This document shows, in pieces, positions 57,624 to 64,000 of a DNA stretch of 64,000 nt. The stretch is from Lepeophtheirus salmonis (taxonomy: Eukaryota; Arthropoda; Copepoda; Siphonostomatoida; Caligidae). The first letter of the stretch is position 1, and the number at the start of each line of letters is the position of its first letter. Both the position numbers and the translations under genes were made by a program. The stretch covers positions 8,336,363-8,400,362 of the forward strand of contig NC_052135.2 in NCBI RefSeq assembly GCF_016086655.4. The letters are read 5' to 3'. The notes beneath the pieces were generated by a model. It saw only the letters and a list, made by a program, of their open reading frames with translations, searched no databases and was not told where the DNA came from.

Positions 57624-58815
57624 TATATTCTTCAGTCAGAGCTAGGAGTAAGGAAAATAAAAAAAGATAGCTTGCACTCAAGGACCGATTCAAGCTCATT
57701 TCTGTCGTGCCTGACTTTAATGAGGCGTTAATTAATCTATTTGAGTTTTGGCTTAAGAAGAAGAAAAAAATTGACTTTTTAATATAAATAAATATAAGTT
57801 TGACTGTTAGTTTAATTGATATTGTGTGTGGAGGACTCATTTAGAAGAAAGCACAAATTATCATATCTATCAAGAATAGAAAAGGGGTGTACTTTTCTTG
57901 AGCAGATGAAATTCCAGTGATCATCTGATTATAAAGTATTATTACATAGTAAAAAATTAAGTAATTTTCTTTTGCTCTTCTACTTCTTTAAATATTTTCC
58001 TTGCAATGTCCCTGTGTCCCTGATGGAATCCCAGGGTGGACGTACTGGATTGTATATTTGACATCCATCTTCTTAAATATATCCCGAGATATTCCTATTT
58101 ACAAATAATTATTCATATCTTTTAGTCTACGGAAAAGTAGTGATTATATGCAGAATAGAATATGTTTTTTAGTCAGTGTCATTCTGTCTCTACGGAGGTA
58201 GGTACTGCTTGTTTGCCTGAATAATGCCCTTTGTTAGAGTTATTCATAACTGTCATTTTCGCTAATTACAATACTACTATATATTCTTAATTATACTTCT
58301 ATACTTTTTATTATGATATCTTCTTGCTAATTAATTACTATGTTACTAGTGGTAGGCTCTATGTAGTTGTTTTCTATTCAAATGTCGAAACATTGTATTA
58401 TGTACAATTCATGTCTATTCGTCGTCATCGTGTTTCAAATTAAAGTAGGGGAGGAGGAGAGAATATACATACATACATACATTATACAAAATGTGTGCAT
58501 AGATAAGTAAATGATGTTTTCTCTCAGAGCCATTCAACTGCTTTTCAAGGCCCTAAATTCTTAGGTTGCTTTGTTTTGTTTTTCTCGAATATGAAGGAGG
58601 AGATGTTAATTATTGTAGCGTCAATCGTTTGTTCATGACAAGACATTCAGTCTCCCCAACTAATGCTCCTGCTCTTTGCCAACTCCTCCCCTTTTACATA
58701 TGTAGGGAAACCGTGCGTATGTAATATATACGGACTTGCATACTCACGAATACCTCCTCTTACTCCTCTATTTCTTTCTCACCCAGGATGTGCATACTAA
58801 ATAAATATGTACCTA
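57624..58815. other. Intergenic stretch without supported gene
   Basis: Contains a (CATA)n run at 58466-58481. No coding or matched repeat sequence recognised. Confidence 0.4.
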
Positions 58816-59181
58816 CTGGGGTCGTAATTGGAAACAATAGATTTTGAATCTGTGATTTTAGCAATTTTAATTTCGGAATCTGTATGGAATCATTATCAAA
58901 ACTCTTTGCCGCATGTGTCACCATTTTTAATCTTCAATGAGGCCTCCATCGACTTTAATAATGACCTTGATGCGCCACTTAAAGATCTCAAAGATGGTAA
59001 TGTTGGCATTGGGCCCCATTGATTAAGTAACCATAAAGGCGGTGAATATGTCTCTTAGAGGCAAAATTACGAGCGAAAAAGTAAATGGTTCGTGGCAATG
59101 AAACCTAGAACTGTCAATACACGAATTATGCATTCATACCATGTGTTCTTTTGACTCCTCTCATTTCAACTACGCACCCGG
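58816..59181. mobile_element. Short non-autonomous Tc1-like element, 366 bp
   Basis: Left end CTGGGGTCGTAATTGGAAAC after TA; right end in reverse complement CCGGGTGCGTAGTTGAAATG, followed by TA. These are the same terminal repeats as the 46825-47478 element (CCGGGTGxGTAxTTGAAA), with the left one more decayed. The interior holds a 'aggcggtgaatatgtctc' stretch and no readable transposase. The 64-codon + strand frame has no motif. Confidence 0.65.
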
Positions 59182-59859
59182 TACAATAAATAATCATAGT
59201 AATAATTTCACAATATGTAACTGCACTCTGCTAAAGGTCTAATTGCAAATGCATGATGATTTTGAAAATGGATTTAAAAGAGGAGGATGAGACCGTAGAT
59301 AGTACAATACATAGACATAGTTTCCTTTTGTACATACATTCCTAAATAGCACCTACTATCATTATTTCCATGTACGTTCACGTTACGATGTCTATTTAAT
59401 CTCGGAGAGTAGGTACATTCAAGAGTATTGTATAATAAAATAAAAAAGAAGGATGTAGGCCATTTTCTGTAATTTAATAAGGGGAGAGAAGGGCATTTGA
59501 CTAACATTGTTATTAAAATTTTGCTTTTATGTTTGAATGTGCTATAAGTCATGGTTGATACTGACCAGGAAATGATGTTATTATTATTAATATATGTGAA
59601 AGGGAGAATGATTTATATAAGGGATGTGCTACGAGCTGAATTGTGCTATTAAAGAAAAGTATTTTCGAGCCTCTAAAATAATAAATACACACTCGAGGAG
59701 TAAAGAGCTATAACAATGATGATGAAAATACTATTGCAATGGAAGAGAAGTTTTTGTAGTTGCAGTCTGAATATCTGTGTTTTTATTTACTAAAGCTGTT
59801 TTAATGTATTGTTTCATTCTTGAAAAGAGAATATATAAATATATTTATAAAACTATTAA

Positions 59860-60130
59860 ATCTAACCTCGAATGTGTTTGCTCCTCAAGAATGATGGAGT
59901 ATAAGTCCTTGTTGGACTGTGTGTAGAACTGAGGATGGACATCGCTATAACTCCTATATATATCATTGCCCGATACGGAGTGGGATTTGCGTTTATTTCC
60001 TTTATCTTATAGTTGCTCGTAGCTAATTTTAAGAAAAGCCATGAAAGCTTAGCTCTTTAAAAAAATCAAATTGTCAGGGTGACCACGTTAATGTTCGCAT
60101 TCCTTTTTTTTAACATACCGGTGGAGAGTA
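59860..60130 (+). repeat. Dispersed repeat family C copy, rearranged
   Basis: Carries 'gctcctcaagaatgatgga', 'gtccttgttggactgtg', 'tttatttcctttatct', 'gctcgtagctaatttta' and 'tcaaattgtcagggtgac'. The end box 'ctcctcaagaatgaa' precedes the core here, unlike the 2.7 kb copy. Confidence 0.5.
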
Positions 60131-60496
60131 TTATTTTCATCAATTACTCGCACTAGCATTTTTTCCTCCCGTGACAAACTCAGCTGCTGTCAAAAAAATC
60201 ATATATTTAAAACAAAAGAATTATTGAAAACCTATATTTTATTTTTCTTCATAATTTATGTTCCAAAGTCCAACTTAGAAATTAGCATAACTTATTTGAA
60301 TTGTGATCATAAGCTTAATTCAACACTTCTCAATATTTTAATATATACGCCCAATTCAATTCAAGAATAGCCCAACTATTATATATAATGACGTCATTCA
60401 TAAAGTACCCGATAATTTTGACCCCTCTATTATCATTCTCTCTTTTTTTTAGGGAAAGCTTGAGAGATACACTAAGAAATGTTTAAGTGACTAAGA

Positions 60497-60525
60497 TAAT
60501 CCCAAACCTCCCTGGTTTGGGATTA
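60497..60525. repeat. Perfect 12-bp stem hairpin, 5-nt loop
   Basis: TAATCCCAAACC and its exact reverse complement flank the loop TCCCT. No gene is adjacent and no T-run follows. Confidence 0.85.
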
Positions 60526-61239
60526 ATTACAATATAATTGAAAATCACAAATTATGGCTAAATTTATCATCAGAAAGGTCTATTGTGCTTATTTTAGTCT
60601 TTAAACACGTGGTTATGAATATGCTGGTGAAACCTGTTTTTAATAAGAAATTACAGCAATTATCTCTTTGGGGGGGAAGAATGAAATTTATTGGTTAGGT
60701 AGTTAGTAATGGTGGTTGTAGCTTATATACGTAAAAATTACATAGGAGGTATATTTTTGAAATGAATTGATGTATATTTTAATTTGAAGTTGTGACATTT
60801 TCATGCATTCCTTTTGATAGGATTGTCGTTGGGTGATGGGGTTTGAATCGTTTTTTCTTCTTCTTCAAATACTGAAACAAAACTGTTCCTGCGAAGTCTC
60901 TCTTATTAATTATACATTATAATATTAAATACGCATGCTTGCACGTAACCCAATATTTTGCAAATTGTCGTCTTTTTCCTCTTCTTTTTTCGTTGTTAAT
61001 TGACGTATAGTGTATCTCGAATATAAATATACTTAGGTATATTTTATTTCAAAGGGATCTGATTCCATGTAATGTCATGTAAGCAGAGAAACACTACGAC
61101 ATCTTCTCTGTCCATATTTAATACTTACAAGTGTTAGACCCATGTACTACTCTAACTCAATAGAAATAACTTGACGTTGCTAAGGACGAATATTTTCTAG
61201 AAATTAATTGCACCGAATATATTGATATTGAATAATAAA
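60526..61239. other. AT-rich intergenic stretch
   Basis: No supported gene or matched repeat. Confidence 0.4.
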
Positions 61240-61960
61240 GGAACAGCCATGAACAGGGCCGTCATCACCGGGAGGCCCTAATAATTTTTTCAGTAATAGG
61301 ATTTATCGGCCCTATTAATGCTGAGTCATCTATAGTTACTCAAATCTGGCCCCTTTTCTAATAACAAAACTTTTGAGTACAACGTTTTATTACATATTAT
61401 GAGGCTTCTCAACACAAAAGTAAGCTGGAAGTGAGTGCTGCAGGTCACATTTGTATTCTTCTACGAATTATCTTCGATTTTTGTATAGGAATTATTCTTA
61501 TTAGGCCTTTAAAGTAGTTAAAATCATTTGTCAAAATTACATTATTATATATCAAAGGCCATATTGGGACCAAAGGAAACTTCTCATTTATCAAATAATG
61601 GCTCTAAGTTCTTCCTTTTGAATATTTTATCTCATGCCAGAAATTTGGATATAAAGCATATAGTTGACCGAAATATATATATGTTAATTTTTTTACTGTA
61701 CAGTGTCATAATCAAGGTTTTTTTATTAGGGGGGCTGATTGGAGTAGCCACAGATGAGTCACCATTCATAAGGCCGACAAATACTTCTACCAGAATATAC
61801 CCCTATCTAATAAAGTTTTTGCACTAAGACTAAAGTTCTTGGGTATCTACACCCTCCCACAAATTTGAATATAAAGTCTATAATTGACTCAACTAGGTAC
61901 GATGAAATATTAGTAAAAAATTATTTTCGTTATAGATTATTTGTATGTTGACGCACACTT
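61240..61960 (-). repeat. Inverted family A copy, near complete
   Basis: Reverse-complement family A blocks: 'gtcacatttgtattcttcta', 'tctcatgccagaaatttgg', 'gatataaagcatatagttga', then 'gtgtcataatcaaggttttt', 'ggggggctgattggagtag', and 'aatttgaatataaagtctat' with 'gactcaactagg' at the end. The 99-codon + strand frame (61528-61827) lies inside the repeat and is not evidence for a gene. Confidence 0.6.
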
Positions 61961-62569
61961 TAATTTACTATTATTGTACGAAATTTTCCAACATTTTTGT
62001 AAGAGACATGTACCTACAATCTACATATGTTTATTAATACACATATCTTTGTATCATCGTCACCCCCCGTCCTCGTCTCATTTAAATTAATCTGCTTGAC
62101 ACCTTCTGTATACTTATTATTTTAGTAAGAGTCAAACGAATTGGAAATAATTTATATATAGTGTATCAAATAATAAGTAATAAAAAAAGTGATGGTCTAG
62201 TTAGAGTCAAATTGAGTTGACGTTCATCACACATCAGCTCCTATCATCATCTGATGTCTTCTCTATGTTTTTCAACTACCTCTTTTCTTCTTCCTTCATT
62301 ACATCATCATTAATATTTCATTGTTTTAAAATACATATGAAACATCAAAGACCCCTATATTTTCCCCATAGTTATAAATTGGGTATTGAAACGATTGAAA
62401 ATGACCAATTTAAGCCGGTGTTAGTACCAAGCTATAGATAGCATGAAGTTACCTAAATTTGGATACCTTACAGCAGGAAAAACACATGATTCACTCAAAA
62501 ATTTAGATGACCACTTTACCTTCAAACGGAGCACTCCAATATAGGCCTATAAACCATGTCATAACTCGT

Positions 62570-62790
62570 ATGAGCGCTCGGTAGCGTTTAAATTGTAATG
62601 ACACCAAATTTGAGCTCGGATCCTTAATATGTTCTTAAGTTATGGTAGATAATGGATTGTTAAGGTTTTGTGCTACCTTGACCTCTCAAAATGAAAGACC
62701 TTTTTACTCTGACCATAAATAATCCTCCTACCAAGTTGGATAAAAAACGATCTGTAACGTTTGCCGTAATCCTGATCATCAACAGACAAA
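62570..62790 (-). repeat. Dispersed repeat family B, inverted copy
   Basis: Contains 'taagttatggtagataatgg', 'gttttgtgctaccttgacct', 'ctctcaaaatgaaagacct', 'actctgaccataaataatc', 'accaagttggataaaaaacg' and ends in 'cagacaaacaaacagaggc', a terminal motif not seen so clearly in the other copies. Confidence 0.65.
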
Positions 62791-63589
62791 CAAACAGAGG
62801 CTAAAACATAATCGCTTGGCCATTATCTAACTTAACTTAGGAACATTTTTTATATAATTATTAATATCACGTTTCATTATACATAAATGAAATGATCTTC
62901 CTCGCACAGACGAACACAATACGAAGCATTGAGCCGGAAGAAATTCCATAACTAACATGGTGTACCTTTTATCATCATTCAAATCTTTGACCCAACATTT
63001 CTGCTGTTGCAGGAACAGTTGTCTAGACTCTCTTCCTTACCCCAGTGATCCTTCTCATCTATTGTCATCCTGATCCATGAGGTAGACAATATTGTGTTAT
63101 GTATGTACACATTCTAAGGCATACTTAAGTATGTTTTTACCTTCTCATTCTGGTAATTTAATTACCCTCCTCATGGTTCAAGAAATCCAAACTCATTGTC
63201 ATGTTTTGAAAGCGCATAAATTGTGAGTTTTTATTTTTGTTGGAAAATAAAATAAATAAATAAAAATGTCACATTTTCAGACAACGGAGGGACCTCTTTT
63301 TGTCTCGAATGTTAAAAAAGGAGAGAGAAAAAAAAGTTAATTTTGAATTATTCTGTTTCTGATCCGTACAAAAACTTAACTCTGAGAGTGATCCAATAAA
63401 GAAATATACGTATTTATATAAGGAAAGTCGGATGGGGAGTTACTACTTACAAGTTACATATAAGTAAACTAATGATTCTTTGAGGGTTTTTTTTTTTTTT
63501 TTTTTTTTTTTGTCCAAATGCTCAAAATTGAGCAATTTGTATTGAAAGAAAAATACAGTTTTACAAGAATGGTAGTTGATTATAATGAA
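62791..63589. other. Intergenic stretch; poly(T) at 63487-63511
   Basis: No supported gene. A 25-base T run occupies 63487-63511. Confidence 0.5.
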
Positions 63590-63740
63590 GTGTTGAAAAT
63601 AAAAAAATAATATAGTATTTAATATGTGGTGCGTCAACATAAAAACAATATTGACAAAAATCAAGAAATGAAAAGAAAAAAAAAAACAATTAGCTACCCA
63701 ATAATTTTAATTATAATTTTGAACCTTTATTTGATTTAAG
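63590..63740 (+). repeat. Family A fragment
   Basis: Contains 'ggtgcgtcaacataaaaaca', 'tacccaataattttaattat' and 'aacctttatttgatttaag', the left half of the family A core. Confidence 0.55.
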
Positions 63741-63867
63741 AGACTTAGAGCCTCGTGTCACTACAATTTGAACAAACTTTGACCTCATCCAGATCCTGAA
63801 GAAATTTATTGTGACAAATATTTTTCTTATATTTCATAACATAGATTACATATAATAGCATATTTAT

Positions 63868-64000
63868 TTACAATATGCCTCCATGTGCCTTTATACCTGT
63901 CTCAATTCTCCAACGGAATGTTCGGTAGACTTTGAGGATGTCTGTAGAAAGGAGGCTTACATCCATGCTCTTCATGCTGTTATGTAATGTAGTGTAGGCG
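63868..64000 (-). pseudogene. Tc1-like transposase C-terminal end, cut by window edge
   Basis: From the right edge one uninterrupted minus-strand frame reads SMKSMDVSLLSTDILKVYR, then TFRWRIETGIKAHGGIL and a TAA at 63868-63870. This is the 'S....LK....L...YILKVCR.FR.RIEA.IKAHGG.IE' ending of Tc1-like transposases. Beyond the stop, 'tttgacctcatccagatcc' (63779-63797) also occurs just inside the left end of the 31595 element (31624-31642), so it belongs to the shared terminal region. The copy continues past the window and shows no lesion in the visible part. Confidence 0.7.

Noticed and set aside
60440..60500. Pyrimidine-rich acceptor before GGAAAGCTTGAG as the next Spire exon
   Set aside because: Translation in phase 0 (GKLERYTKKC) does not match the KIND helix and no donor follows before a stop.
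61528..61827. 99-codon + strand frame
   Set aside because: Lies within an inverted family A copy; other copies do not keep it open.
62217..62441. 74-codon + strand frame ending in FKPVLVPSYR
   Set aside because: No recognisable motif, no splice context, composition like surrounding AT-rich DNA.
1..64000. CRISPR arrays, prokaryotic operons, rRNA genes, integrated viral genes
   Set aside because: No regularly spaced direct repeats, no rRNA motifs, no structural or replication genes of viruses recognised; repeats are dispersed, not arrayed.

Overview
This is an AT-rich eukaryotic window of mostly non-coding, transposon-dense DNA. It has large introns, consensus GT-AG splice sites and many decayed DNA transposons. 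There are no operons, ribosome binding sites or compact prokaryotic genes. The repeat spectrum (Tc1-like and mariner fossils, hAT-type miniature elements, several high-copy families without coding capacity) resembles what I remember of caligid copepods such as the salmon louse Lepeophtheirus. That placement rests on memory of repeat families, not on a search, so treat it as a working guess (arthropod likely, copepod plausible).

The only host gene I can support well is on the + strand: the 5' part of a gene encoding the KIND domain of a Spire-type actin nucleator. It has a purine-rich 5' region with a possible TATA box (22763), upstream ORFs, a first coding exon (23155-23494), a 5.7 kb intron, and a 35-nt second coding exon (29239-29273) whose phase fits exactly. 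I do not find the rest of the KIND domain, nor the WH2, Spire-box and FYVE-like parts, so the gene probably runs past the window or through very long introns.

Layout: 0-22 kb is intergenic, with repeat families A, B and C, hAT-like miniature elements, a mariner fossil at 8.2 kb and Tc1-like fragments at 13.1, 15.7 and 19.3 kb. 22.7-29.3 kb is the Spire-like 5' end, with family G and A repeats in its first intron. 29.7-39 kb is dense in mariner/Tc1 fossils, most of them internally deleted, plus TIR elements, one of which sits inside a Tc1 fossil. 40-50 kb holds more family A copies, a 5'-truncated non-LTR retrotransposon at 42.2-43.0 kb, and further Tc1/mariner remnants, one bounded by terminal inverted repeats (46825-47478). 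50-64 kb holds repeat copies, palindromic miniature elements, a faint CRAL-TRIO-like coding stretch at 57.2 kb and a Tc1 fragment cut by the right edge.

Family letters A, B, C, F and G are my own labels for sequences recurring inside this window. All homology statements come from reading translated motifs by eye. I see no convincing novel biological system. The most interesting signals are the Spire-like gene start with a uORF overlapping its start codon, and the repeated pattern of transposase fossils that keep the N- and C-terminal coding ends but lack the middle.
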